The translations under genes were made by a program, and so were the position numbers. From NCBI GenBank assembly GCA_030248065.1, contig JASAMV010008712.1, positions 1-64,000 of the forward strand: a DNA stretch of 64,000 nt. Direction: 5' to 3'. The notes below the pieces were generated by a model. That model searched no databases, was not told the DNA's origin, and saw nothing but the letters and a program-made list of their open reading frames with translations. Source of the DNA: Rhynchonema sp. JSB1_4. Taxonomy: Eukaryota; Nematoda; Chromadorea; Monhysterida; Xyalidae. Below are positions 10,454-21,800 of the stretch, in pieces. The stretch's first letter is position 1. Each line of letters starts with the position of its first letter.

Positions 10454-12990
10454 TTTATCAGCAACTTTCCAGCCCCTCGCACGCGCTCGATCGGTCCACG
10501 TCCAGTTCCATGTCGCCAGCAGAAGGCATCGCCGATGTGAATGACACGCTGACCTTGCCAGGTGACAATGCGGATGCAACCGACCTCGGTGGTGGTGGAT
10601 GGGGCAGTCCTTGGCCGGCCGTGCTCGTGCTCGCCCTTATCGGGCTGGTTTTGGCTCTGTTGCTTGTCTGGAGAAGGAGACGGTTGGTTGGCTGGTGGGC
10701 CGTTTTTTTTTCATTTCAATCCGTGTTTGTGTTTTGACAACGTTTTACAGATGTGGTTTCGGCTAAGGTGATTATTTGTAATACAAATAATCACCTTAGC
10801 CGAAACCACATCTGTAAAACGTCGTCATGTATGTTACATAAATACAAATTTTGTATACTGTCATAAAGAACCGTTCTTTATTTTTCGTGGAAAAAAACGG
10901 TTTTTTTTCGAAAAAAAACCGTTTTTTTTCCAAATACTTTTCCAGTACTTAAGAACGTAATTTCGAAAAATATAACAATTTCAGTGCAAAATTTGTTCGA
11001 AGTGACGAGAGTGCTCTTGAAGAGTGTTGAAGTCAGTCGAAAACACTTGGTTTACACGCTTTTTGGCCCATTTTGAGCCGGTTAATTTTTGTGCTCGAGC
11101 CAATTTTTCACTGAAATCGAAAAACTCATCAGTTTTGCATTACAATTTTTTGAAAAAATTGGAATAAAGTACCGATATTTTTCCGATCAAAAACCGAAAA
11201 GGTACCTACGGAAAAATAAATGGAAAAGTATTCGGGTCTCGGAAAAAAAACGGTTTCTTTTCGGTTTTTTTTTTCGGAAAAAAAAACCGGTTTTTTCCGC
11301 CTGCCAGTATAATTATTTGTTTGTTCAACATAGGCACTCCATACATTGCAAATGCGAAACATTTTCGTTTTTTTTGCTTCACTGAAGTGTTGAAGTGAGA
11401 ACGGAATTCCGCTCATGCCGAAAGAAGCCCGCTGATGTCACACAAAGAAATTCAGAAAGCCAGCAAATGCAGAATCTATGTATAACTACACATCAAGCTG
11501 AAGTCATGCGAACAGCAAGGAATGAACGTTTTTTTGCAGCGACTACGGTGCGCTGGGTCTGGGTGTCGGGTCGCATCCGACGTCCCGTTTCGCGATCCTG
11601 TCCCTTCCCAATTGGTCGCGTCTGTCGTCGTCTCGTATGTCATTGGTCGGACATCCGTCACACTCGATGGTACATACATCGGACTCGAGTGCGCACGAAG
11701 TCATGTGGGCGCAACAGGGCGTGTACACGGCTGGTAGGCACATGGGGGATCATTTGAGCTCGAATATTTGTGCCAAGCTTAACCCAGCGTTCGCATGGCC
11801 TTTTTGACCCAGGCGTTGTGTGTGATGTCGCTGTCATAAAGAACCGTTTTATATTTTTCGTGAAAAAAACTGGTTTTTTTCCGATAAAACCGTTTTTTTT
11901 TCAAATATTTTTCCATTACTTAAGAACTTAATTTCGAAAAATATAACAATTTCAGTGCAATATTTGTTCGAAGTGGCGAGAGTGTTCTTGAAGAGTGTTG
12001 AAGTCAGTCGAAAACACCTTTTTACGCGCTTTTCGGCCCATTTTGGGTCGGTTAATTTTCGTGCTGGTGCCAATTTTTCACCAAATTCGAAAAACTCATC
12101 AGTTTTGCATTACAATTTTTTGGCAAAATTTGAATGAAGTACCGATATTTTTCGATCAAAAACCGAAAGTGTACCCACTGAAAAATAAATGGAAAAGTAT
12201 TCGGGTCTCGGAAAAAAACGGTTTTTTCTCGAAAAAAACCGGTTTTTTTCCGCCTGCCAGTATATGTCGCACACATGCAGAAAGCTTGAGGCCGGTTTCA
12301 CACGCAAAATGTGATGTGGGTTGGCGGTAAATTAGATCCAGTTCCGGCTAGAGACCGCAGTTAAAACTCATACGTTGAGGAAGAATTCTGGCAAACGAGG
12401 CGCATTCCCTGATACCAAAATTATGCGTGGGTGTTTCCTGCCTGAACGTTTACAAATGCCAAAAACCTTGACCCGCAACCCGCAGCCGCATGCATCGTGA
12501 AACCTGACTGAAAGAAATTTTGGTTACGGCGCAAAGGCTGGTGTATTTTTTATCCACCCATTCCACAGTCTGCACCAGCTCAATCTTTTTTTCTCAATCT
12601 TGTTATCATGCCCATCGGTGAAACGGTGATCCATTGCTCCATATTCGGCGAATCTATTTCGACCGTAATCTCACCCCATAACCACCCCATAATCTCATGC
12701 AGGTTCAGCACCAAGCAGTTCCGATCCGGAATTCTGGGAGCGCCACCTAATGCGCGATGATTACCTTGACGATATGGTTTATCGACCCTCGACCATTTGT
12801 GATCAACAGGCCAATACATACGTGCAATCAGACAGCAATGCTTTCGTAAGTCACTTGTCTGGGAGGTTTAATTTTGGGTGGGGATCAGAATCTGAAACTG
12901 GTATGCGGCACTTATAATGATCCGGGTATCTTGCCTTTTTATTCTGTTTTTTTTTGTAAATTTTAGGTTTACGATCGTTTGGTATGGTAA
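10454..12990 (+). CDS. Unrecognised single-pass membrane protein, four exons
   Basis: Four exons join in consistent phase: 10454-10682, 11540-11733, 12703-12845 and 12967-12990 (TAA). Donors are GTTGGT, GTAGGC and GTAAGT; acceptors are TTTGCAG, ATGCAG and TTTTAG. The first exon may start at ATG 10510 (MSPAEGIADV...) or be an internal exon of a longer gene. A Ser/Thr/Asp-rich N-terminal part precedes one hydrophobic segment, AVLVLALIGLVLALLLVW, followed by RRRR. This suggests an outside N-terminus and a cytoplasmic tail of about 110 residues containing DYGALGLGVGSHPTSRF and DPEFWERHLMRDDYLDDMVY. The C-terminus is AFVYDRLVW. An AATAAA lies about 200 bp later. No family is recognised; a receptor or adhesion protein tail is possible but is inference. 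The introns hold a perfect palindrome and two MITEs. Confidence 0.65.
10734..10828. repeat. Near-perfect 95-bp palindrome
   Basis: Two 40-bp arms (10741-10780 and 10782-10821) are exact reverse complements around a single central A. The inverted symmetry extends seven more bases on each side with one mismatch. It lies in the first intron of the membrane-protein gene, just after the donor at 10683. It has no sequence relation that I can see to the MITE families nearby. Confidence 0.95.
10853..11311. mobile_element. MITE-like element (TATACTKG family), intronic
   Basis: Begins TATACTGTCATAAAGAACC and ends CCGCCTGCCAGTATA. Palindromic GGAAAAAAAACGG phrases fill both subterminal regions. It closely matches the element at about 11829-12264 and more distantly 133-556. 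It lies in intron 1 of the membrane-protein gene. Confidence 0.75.
11829..12264. mobile_element. MITE-like element (TATACTKG family), second intronic copy
   Basis: Starts CTGTCATAAAGAACCG and ends CCGCCTGCCAGTATA. The interior is nearly collinear with 10853-11311, including a shared GTGTTGAAGTCAGTCGAAAA. It sits in intron 2 of the membrane-protein gene. Confidence 0.75.
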
Positions 12991-13191
12991 CATTATCTCG
13001 TTGCTTTTCTCACTCATGTTTATGTCGGACGCCAAACATTTTTGGTCGCATGAAAATTTCTGTTTCTGGCTTTCCGATTCCGTCGAAATGTTTTACAGTC
13101 ACCATTTCTACACGCACATGAATAATGAAAGACATTACACGAATACACGCTTGTCGTGTGCAAAAAAAGTTAAACAACTAAGCTGAACAGA

Positions 13192-13197
13192 AATAAA
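13192..13197 (+). terminator. Candidate polyadenylation signal AATAAA
   Basis: AATAAA lies about 200 bp after the predicted stop of the membrane-protein gene, in an otherwise gene-free stretch. This supports the gene ending here. Confidence 0.45.
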
Positions 13198-13199
13198 GC

Positions 13200-14256
13200 A
13201 GAACTGCCCAGAAACAGCTTTTGAAATTTGTCAGAATCAAGCCAATAATAAGTTCATGTTCTGTTCGTTTCAGGCGCAAGAAGGCAATATTCGGCTCGAG
13301 TTTACGAACTCCCGAATCTGAGATTTGGATTGCCGCCGAAATTACGTCCGTTTTGTCGTTGTTTTCACTTTTTATAATGCTTATGGTACTAAACAAACAT
13401 TCCGTGTATGCAAGACGTCAACTGAGTGATTCATAATATTTATTTTTTGGTTTTTTGTTCGTCAAAAATTGAAGTCATTCCGTGTGTATCCTTCACTTTG
13501 GTCAATTTGTATTTTTGTGCCAGTGTTTTGTTATTGGTGGATACGTGTTTGTTTCTGTTCTTAGCTAGTCACTTTACAACCATATTTCTTTGCATTTTAA
13601 TTTGTGGTACACTTCTTTTATAAACCACTGTCTTTGGGTCTGATTATTATCATTTCTGGTCAGGATCTCTGTTCGTAATTTTCCATCGTGTTGCTATCGT
13701 GATATATTACCTGCTGAGCATATTGTTAGCTTTTTTGGACCAAGAAAGGGATCTGATTTTGCGTCAACGTTATCCGTTGGGTGGTGGTTTTGTTACGCCC
13801 CGTTAAATAATAAGTGACAGAATCTTTTGGTGAGGTTTTCGTTTCTTTTTTGCTACGCAATTCATTGTTTGTTGTTTTTGCTTCGGCTTTATTTAACGAT
13901 AATCTTGCTAGTTATCGCCGTTCTTTTTGTACTTTGTTTTGTCTTTTTTGTTTTTAGTTTTGTACGAATAAAATAATAAAACTAAATAAAGGAACTATTA
14001 TCTGGATTGTGTTTGGATGGTTTCTGATTCGGAACATGTTGTTTCTGCAACAGGAAAAGTATTTTTGCGATTTTATTCGATAAGCAGGTTTTCATATAGC
14101 ATTTTTAGAAAAGCTCGGATGCAATACCGATACCAGATCTACCCGTACGAATCGGATTTTAATTAATCGCATGGCACAGACAGGCTACGAAACAAACAAC
14201 GTTAGCTGATCTTTGAACTTTGTTATTTTTGCGCATGGTTTGCGCATTCAGCTTCT
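13200..14256. other. Stretch without a supported gene
   Basis: AT-rich intergenic DNA between the membrane-protein gene and the first hairpin element. It includes an A/T-rich run near 13960-14000. No exon with a splice-consistent frame or known motif was seen, and no repeat copy was recognised elsewhere in the window. Confidence 0.5.
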
Positions 14257-14482
14257 GGGTGGAATTTTCGAAACGGTGTAAGGGTCAGTTGGGCGTAAAG
14301 GTCGGTGTAAAGTTCGGTCGAAAGCTCGGTCGGCGTAGCTCGGTGTAAACGTGAAACATTGCCTGTTATTAACGTGGAATGTTTCAAGTTTACACCGAGG
14401 TCTTTCACACTGAGCTGTCGACCGAGCTTTCCACCGACCTTTACACCCAACTGACCTTTACACCGTTTCGAAAATATCACCC
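14257..14482. mobile_element. GGGTG hairpin MITE with central TGAAACAT pair, copy 1
   Basis: A 226-bp hairpin with ends GGGTGGAATTTTCGAAACGG and CCGTTTCGAAAATATCACCC, flanked by a 3-bp duplication TCT. Inner arm sequence repeats GGTGTAAAGGTCGG phrases. At its centre lie a TGAAACAT (14352-14359) and an ATGTTTCA (14379-14386) pointing outward. Family copies lie at 37560-38154 and 42567-42779, with fragments near 30659 and 43356. Confidence 0.88.
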
Positions 14483-14689
14483 TCTGTCTTGGCGCACTCG
14501 TTGAGTGTTTGGGGTTCTGTCATTAACGCGCATGCGCCTTTCAACAGGCGGCTTAGGCTCATGCTTGCTGGTGAGCCTATGGTTAGGTTTAGGCCTACAG
14601 CTTCAACAAAACGGTAGCTATTTGCACGCGCATCAATGTGAGCAGAGCCAATCCAATCACGCAATAATGTTGTGTTGACGCTGAACTTT

Positions 14690-14975
14690 CTGAATCAGGT
14701 TCTAATATCAACTATTCGTTTGTGCGTCCCTGAGTTGCGCCCTCAATTCCATAATCACAAACGCGCGTATGCTCGGATCTTGTATGTCGTGCTCGGCTTG
14801 TTCGATCGCTTTCTGAACGCCGTGCACTCCGAGATGGTGCTGCGAAATAAAATAATAATTACTTTTTTTTTATTTTCAATGCTATTTATGTTGCTGGGTC
14901 GGTCGACCTGAGCTTTCTGAATCAGGTTCTAATATCAACTATTCGTTTGTGCGTCCCTGAGTTTCAATGCTATTT
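14690..14975. repeat. Short direct duplication
   Basis: A segment of about 52 bp, from CTTTCTGAATCAGG through GTGCGTCCCTGAGTT, occurs at 14690-14741 and again at 14911-14963. TTTCAATGCTATTTAT occurs at both junctions (about 14875 and 14962). This looks like a local tandem duplication of about 220 bp with internal divergence. Confidence 0.75.
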
Positions 14976-15288
14976 ATACAATAACAGCACTTTCGGCCTC
15001 AGATTCTCGAATCGGTCACATTTTCTCACAACCTTTCTTTGTCCTCTCTCATATCATTGTGATCAGAGCAGAAAATGTTTCCACAATGCGTTCGAGGTCC
15101 GAATGAAATTAATGCATCATTCCAGGGAATTTTCACAAGATTCGAACGCAACCAAAAATAAATTGACAAAAACGTATCCCTTTAGAGGATATATCCAAAA
15201 CCATTCGCAACCTGCGCGATTCGTTCGGCATAATCGATCCAGACACAATTCGCACACCCTGTGCCGCAACACACCGGCGTTGCATTGA
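14947..15288 (+). CDS. Candidate exon, Cys/His-rich frame
   Basis: A 113-residue open frame contains CDQSRKCFHNAFEVRMKLMH followed by a histidine/arginine-rich tail. The spacing is not a canonical C2H2 finger. The sequence could be a decayed zinc-finger exon related in style to the genes downstream, or chance. No matching splice partners were established. It lies upstream of the methyltransferase gene. Confidence 0.18.
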   Translation: MCVPEFQCYLYNNSTFGLRFSNRSHFLTTFLCPLSYHCDQSRKCFHNAFEVRMKLMHHSREFSQDSNATKNKLTKTYPFRGYIQNHSQPARFVRHNRSRHNSHTLCRNTPALH

Positions 15289-16009
15289 GAGCTGACCTTT
15301 CTTCAAGTCTGTTGGTGTCGGTCGACACTGGAATGTTATTTTATTTGTGCTGTTTTAGATTTAATAATGTTATCAAAATGTTTCAAAGTACCTGAACTCA
15401 TCGGTTTGTCAGAGTCTGACGATGCTGTTTTGTTGTTGTGTCCAGGAATTGAGCTGTGGAATTTAGTCCAACAGCAGCAATTGGTGCTGCGTCTCGATAG
15501 CAGCGCACAACGACGATGGAACAAGCTGAGCATTATGATGACTGCGATTTTTTGGCTGGTTTCGCACCGATTTGTGTGAAAAAATAACAATTTTCTTGCC
15601 GATTTCAACTGATTTTGCACACGATGTGTCTGCCCAGCAGCGAAGGCAAAGGCGCACACACAGAAGACAGTATGTCGCGCAGCGGCTGCGCTGAAACATT
15701 GCACACACACAGACTGAATGAGTCAGCAGCAGCACAAGCAAAGCGTCTGATCCCGACCCGGTAGAATGCAAACTCCGCCCACTTTGCCTGTTTAGCAAAA
15801 CGGGCCGGCCAGTTTGGCAAGACCGCACTGGCGCCTGAGCCTCAGCACGAGCATAAGCCTGAGAAACAGGGAAGTCAATTTTGAAACTGGACTTGGCTTT
15901 CCCAAAGTGCGTTCGAGAAGCCGGTTCGTTTATGGTGTGCAATTTCAAAATACAGGCTGTTGTGCAGTAACATAAAAAAAATTTGCAATTCCATTTTGCA
16001 GAGCGTCAA

Positions 16010-18246
16010 ATGTCGACGACGTATGTCCGAGATATCGACCTTTCCCTGCCTGGTGAGGACCGTTCGGTATGCCTGAGTATCCATCAGCAACACATCGGTT
16101 TGTATGATGCCGATGGCCATGTTTTCCATTGTATTTCACTGACGATGTTCTGGTGCACCGTTAATATTGACAGAAACCGGTCGCAACAAACTTTTTGACT
16201 GGAAAATTCTGCGTTTCTCAAAGTGCCGTCATCTTGTTTGTTGTCATGCCCATTGCCCATCGTTTTTGTGCTGTGCTATAGTAAATTTCCAAATTCGCTG
16301 CCACGCAGTAAAGTACGCCCCATAGTTAAGGTCAAGTTCTAAACCCGAAAACCATCTTTTGAAACATTTGGTCAACCAACCCACGCGCAGCTTGCCAGCC
16401 AGCCAGGCAGCTGCGCGCAATGTTTTAGAACCGCGCGCATGGTTAGCGTTCGGGTTTATAACTTGTACATAACGTGCCTACCATGGAATCAAAGCAGGGC
16501 ATGATAACAAGGGCATTAAAACACCAAGATTTTATTTATGCTATTGGTTTCGACTAGCTTATACAGTAAGTCCATCGAAAAAATTCGTGTGCCTGATGTT
16601 TCAATGATGGTATGCTGCACAGGTGACGTTGGCGCCGTGGTGTGGGACAGTGCGCTTGTGGCTGTGAAATATTTGGAACGCCTGTGTGCACGAGAACCGG
16701 AACGATTCATTGGATCCACGGTGCTGGAACTCGGTGCCGGAACTGGAGTGTGCGGCATTGCTATAGCTGTACTTGGGTGAGTGATGGAATTATTTTCTCA
16801 TCCTCTTTCAAACATAACGCTTGAATGCTCAAAGCGTCGTCTTGCTGCACATTATGGTGCCCTCTTGCCCGCAGTGCTTGGGCAAGATCCAAGTGGGGTG
16901 ACTACTTTGGCGGGGAGCGTGGGAAGGGGCGGTAACGAAGCATTTTCTGTCCGTGTTTTGCTTTCGAGTACCACGCATTCTCATCTACGCATGTGTACAA
17001 TGGTTGGAGCTCATGTTCAGCTTTTCTAATGCCAGGGAATCCTTCTAAATATTGTTCACCGACAGATTTGGTGGGCTGAGTGACTGATGTTTCAATAGGA
17101 CAGGCCAATCATCTAACGGCAGTGAGTTTTGTCCGTTTCGAAAAAAATCGTCAAGAAATAATAATCTCAAGCTTTTTTTTCAGCGCCCAAGACGTTTTGC
17201 TCACCGATCTTACGTCGCAAATCGATTTACTTCAACAAAATATCTCCGTCAATCGACATCTGTTCGCCGCCGAAACAACAGCTCGCGCTGCACCACTGCG
17301 TTGGGGTAATGTTTCGCAGGCGCACGGAACATTTGATGTTGTTGTTATGGTGGACTGCTTGTATTATGATCAGGTATGCATGTTTTTTACGTAGCTGTTT
17401 TTATTTTTCATCATTTTTTCGATCACACACACCATCACCATATGCATACATCGCTTGTTAGCATGACCATGATGTTGTTACTGATGCGCATTGTATGTCC
17501 CGTATAGGGTGCTGTTTCAAATAATAGGTGCGGTAAGTCATCTTCGTTATGTATAGTTTGTTGATTATATTTCCACATAGTGCATAAGCCCCATTCAGCG
17601 ATGTTTGGAGCGGGCTGGGTCGACGCCATTCTAAATGAATGTTTCAAGCATTGCCAATTCAGGCAAAGACCGATTGAACATTGCTTACTGCGTGGCGCAA
17701 AAACACGTGGCCTGTCATCGCACAGCACCAACAATGTTCAACGGCTCTTTGCCTGAATTGGCAATGCCTGAAACATTCATTTTGAATGGCGTCGACCCAG
17801 CCTGCTCCAAACATCGCTGAATGGGGCTTATGCACTATGTCGAAATATAATCAACAGACTATACAAATATGACAGTCTATCATTATCGTGATGGGCCCCT
17901 CGTATCACTACCCACAGAGAGGGCAGTATTGTCAACATTTCACTCAGAGTCTCGATCCCCTCCTAACAACGCTGCGGTCCGTGTGCAATCCCAACACCCG
18001 TGTTTATTGTGTCTACGAACAGCGTGACATCGGGCAACCAGCTGTGGTGCAGAAGAAGTTTTTCGAGGTTCGTCAGTTATATTTGCAGATTTTTAAATTT
18101 TTTTACAAACTTTTAGTGTCACGATGGATTAAATAATTTTTCAGACAGCGTCCACGTACTTTCGATTCGATGATGTTTCACTTGCCGATCAGCATCCGGA
18201 TTTTCGATCTGATGATATAAAAGTTGTTGTTCTCAGGCCATTATGA
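16010..18246 (+). CDS. METTL21D/VCP-KMT-like protein-lysine methyltransferase, complete
   Basis: A class I SAM-dependent lysine methyltransferase of the METTL21 family. The human METTL21D relative trimethylates the AAA ATPase VCP/p97. Five exons join in phase: 16010-16097, 16623-16776, 17184-17373, 17948-18067 and 18145-18246 (TGA), giving about 217 residues, close to the human length. The first exon gives MSTTYVRDIDLSLP. Then come GDVGAVVWDSALVAVKYLE (the family VVWD region) and VLELGAGTGVCGIAIAVLG, whose ELGAGTG is the SAM-binding motif I. AQDVLLTDL is motif II, FDVVVMVDCLYYDQ carries the DxxY-like motif near the active site, and VYCVYEQRDIG contains the YEQR element typical of METTL21D. 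The C-terminus, RSDDIKVVVLRPL, matches the family beta strand. Intron 1 holds a hairpin element and intron 3 another (17559-17856). Exon 5 contains one ATGTTTCA octamer. The start could lie further upstream if exon 1 continues past the TTTTGCAG at 15994-16001. Confidence 0.92.
16277..16485. mobile_element. Degenerate hairpin element in methyltransferase intron 1
   Basis: The left part (TATAGTAAATTTCCAAATTC) and the inner GGTTAGCGTTCGGGTTTATA match the more complete hairpin at 39258-39498. The right outer arm is missing. A TGAAACAT lies near the centre (about 16363). Confidence 0.7.
17559..17856. mobile_element. Hairpin MITE in methyltransferase intron 3
   Basis: A 298-bp inverted repeat with ends TGTTGATTATATTTCCACAT and ATGTCGAAATATAATCAACA and arms of about 110 bp (shared TGCATAAGCCCCATTCAGCG and GGGTCGACGCCATTC). 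The inner arms carry ATGTTTCA (17639) and TGAAACAT (17770), here converging. It is non-coding. Confidence 0.88.
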
Positions 18247-18634
18247 CCATACAGTAGGTGCGAAATTTTATCACGTTATGGCGTTTGTTACAGTTTTCTC
18301 TTATTGAATGATTCTAGTTCTTTTGTTTTTTTTTGGTTTGTTTGTTTGTTTGCTTTGTGTGTTTACCACACGTTTTTGTTTTGTTTTCGACATCGGTCGC
18401 GCTTTATTCTCACAGACGATTTTCCTTTCATAATAAATATTAGCCACAGTGACAGTTGTCTTGTTAGGAACTTCGCGCGTTTGTACGGGTGTGTTTTCGC
18501 ATCTTATTAGTGTGAAAAGTTGAAAATTGTTCTTTATGAATAAAAGTTGTCGCTGGGAAAGGCTCGTTGTTGTTTGATAAATCACTGTAATGAATGCAGC
18601 GCGAACTTCGCACAGCAGCGCGTACTTTGGAATG

Positions 18635-18735
18635 TGTCCGACTATACTGGCAGGCGAAAAAAAACGTTTTTTTGAGAGAAAAAAACGAAAAAACTGTTTT
18701 TTTCCGAGACCTTCGCCAATTGATAGGTGAGTTCC
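18635..18735. mobile_element. Truncated TATACTKG-family element
   Basis: TATACTGGCAGGCG followed by A-rich palindromic phrases matches the right ends at 11311 and 12264 in reverse orientation. The other end is absent. Confidence 0.6.
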
Positions 18736-18871
18736 GTTTCCGACATCACAACACTCCGTGGTCTTGCATTCTACGCTCTGCACTTCGGTGCGTGGGTCAA
18801 ACTCACGCTCTCATGTCAGTGTCAATTCGTGGCCATCATTTGTACCTCATACGATGAATCTTTGCAGCGCC

Positions 18872-21800
18872 ATGTCTGTGCCAACGCCGTTGTTCTGCCA
18901 TCTGTGCGCCACACAATGTTTGTCCATCCAACATCTACGCGAACATTTGTGTGAAGCACATTTCCTATATCGACCCTACAGGTGAGTGGTGACGGTATGA
19001 ATTGCTAAAATGCGTTGTGCGCGGCTATGCGCAGCAATCACGCGATTCGACATTTATATTGGTCGCACAATGACCATATAAGAATTCATCAAATGAATCC
19101 TGATTTTCACGTTCAGTCACTCTTAACCACTGTGCTATTTGTGATTCTCACAAAACATTTTCACCTCAAAATAATCCAGCACAGCACCCACGTTGCTGCG
19201 GGTCTGAAACATTTTGAAGACAGCTTGTTTTGTGTGAGATCGCGCAACGCAACGTCACTGCCCGTCACTTTCCCTCTTTGCGATTCAGGAAAAAAATTTG
19301 ACCAATTCTTATAAAGTCATTGTGCGACCAATATCCACTGCTTGTTGGCGGAGTTTTGTACCACAAGCTCAAGTTTTTAGTGCTTATGCCTATTTGATTT
19401 TATCTATTGTGAGTTGAATGCTTCGTTTGCGCGTCACCATCGCTTGAGGTTAATCCATACCTACAGTCGTAGTGAAACACTAGACGGGACCCGTGCCTCC
19501 GGCCCGGCTACAGCGCCCGTGCCGTGCCACCACCCCCCCCCCCCCCCCCCCCGGAAGACCCGTTAGCATACCGGAAGCTACCCGTGAAAATTGACCCGTC
19601 CGCACCTCCGAGGGAGGGGGCCACAGACAGACACACATAAAGGCAGTCTACGGGAGGTTGTCACTCAGCACCCGAATACCGTAGCCCACCGCAAGCGAGA
19701 TCGTTGCGAGACCCATGCTGATCGCTGCTTATCGACACGTGTATTAGCGGCAGCAAGCTGGAAATTATCATCGTGCGCATCGATCACCAAAACGTCGAAA
19801 TGTTGGTTGGTGTTGGCGCTAACACGCAAAACATAGCTAAAAAACAAAATGGTCTCGACACGATCTTTGCAGATCAAAATTACGGTGGGTTACGGTATTC
19901 GGGGGCTGAGTGACAACCTCCCGTAGATTGCCTTTACAGTCGTAGTGAAACACAAGACGGGACCCGTGCCGTGCCACCCCCCCCCCCCCCCGAAGACCCG
20001 TTAGCATACCCGAAGCTACCCGTGAAAATTGACCCGTCCGCACCTCCGACGGAGGGGGCCACAGACAGACACACATACATACATACGTCTTCCTGTTTTA
20101 GTAGTATAGATTTCGTCGGCATTTTCCTTTGGTTTATCTTACAACGCGATGAACGCTGAGAAATGTTTCGCACGGTTGGCACGAAATATGCAAAAATTAT
20201 CCGAATAAAATTCACCAACCAGCCCATATCTATTCGGTCGTATAATGCAGATTGTTATGTGTTTTGCAGATGTTTCATGTGCGACGCAAAAGTCTCCAGC
20301 AAACGACTGATGCAGGAGCACGCGCATGAATATCATTTGGGACTGAAACCATTGGTTGGTTGAGATGTTTGTGTCTTCTGTGTTGTTGTTGTTTGGTAAT
20401 ACTAGATGGGACCCGTGCCTACGGCCCGGCTACAGCGCCGCCGCGCCCGTGCTGTGCCACCCCCCCCCCACAACACCCCCCCCCCCCCCCCCGAAGACCC
20501 GTTAGCATACCCGAAGCTACCCGTGAAAATTGACCCGTCCGCACCTCCGAGTGAGGGGGCCACAGACACACATACATACATAGGTCTTCTTCATAGTATT
20601 ATAGATTTAACATGATTGTCCTTTTAATAGTTTGGACGCGGAAAATACAACTACAAGCCAAACTGTTTGTTTGAGGTGCTGCACGAACCCGACAAGAACA
20701 TCGAAGCCAAACTGAACCTGGCCATGCACTATTTTCGTAAATATTTGGGTGTGGTCGCTGGTAGCGGATCTGATGCCACAACCCTGGACCGACGGGCAGT
20801 AACATCGAGCCCGGTGGTTAAGAATGAACCACTGGTGGATACGAGAGTAACCCGGTGTGAAACATCAACATCGGCTATTGAAACATCAACGAACATGTCT
20901 TCGATCGGCGCCGATACAGTTGGTTAGACAGTTGTTTTTGGTATTAATGTTTTCCTGTTTATGGCCCTGTGGTGCTGGTTTTCTGGGTACCGGCGCATTT
21001 TGCGCTGGGTGGTCGTTCACGCTCAAAGTTAGGGAATGGCTTGCGTCCACATTTAGGCTTAGACTCAGACGTTGGCTTCTGCTCAGGCTCAGGCCTACAT
21101 CTCGGCCAACCGCAGGCCAACCGTTAACAGCTAGCACAAACCTAAACAACCACCTGGCGCCAAATGCGCTAATATCGCTTTCTGTGAACCAGCTGTGCTC
21201 ATAAATGGAAAGCACCACTCTATTTTTGGGTTTGTTGAGCGGTCACGTCCACATGATCATAAGCTGCCAATCAGTCACAGCCACAAGCCTCTGTATTCGC
21301 ATTCCATGGTGGACAAAATAAGCGGCGTACATTTCAGACTCGTGCCCGTCGGTGAAATTGGAACCGATTGATGTGGAATTCCACGCTCCTCCGCTGCTGG
21401 TTGACCGCAGCCACATGTCGGATGCAGAACGACGCCATAATCGTGATAAATATAGCTGTTACTATTGTCGTGTCTGCGATGTCAAAGTGGCACGCAACCG
21501 CTACAAACACGAATTGTCGCACGCCCAACTACAGCAACTCTATCGCGACCACGTGATGTTTCACCATCTGAATTTGCACAAATTCACCTGTCGACTGTGC
21601 CCGGCCGGTGCGACAACGTTCAGCACTGATCGCGAGCATGACTTGGTGGGTGTGCAACATTGTAAGCTCTTTTTCTGTTTGTGTTCGTGTTTTTTGCTAA
21701 TCAGTTCTTGGATGCCTGACATCATCTTTGTTCCAGCTTTCGCACATGCAATCATCGCACGCGAGCGATGTGCACAATATGCACACATTTGAGCAACTGC

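Noticed and set aside
15367..15579. Frame with ELWNLVQQQQLVLRLDSSAQ upstream of the methyltransferase gene
   Set aside because: It has a possible acceptor but no phase-matched partner exon or homology. Probably chance.
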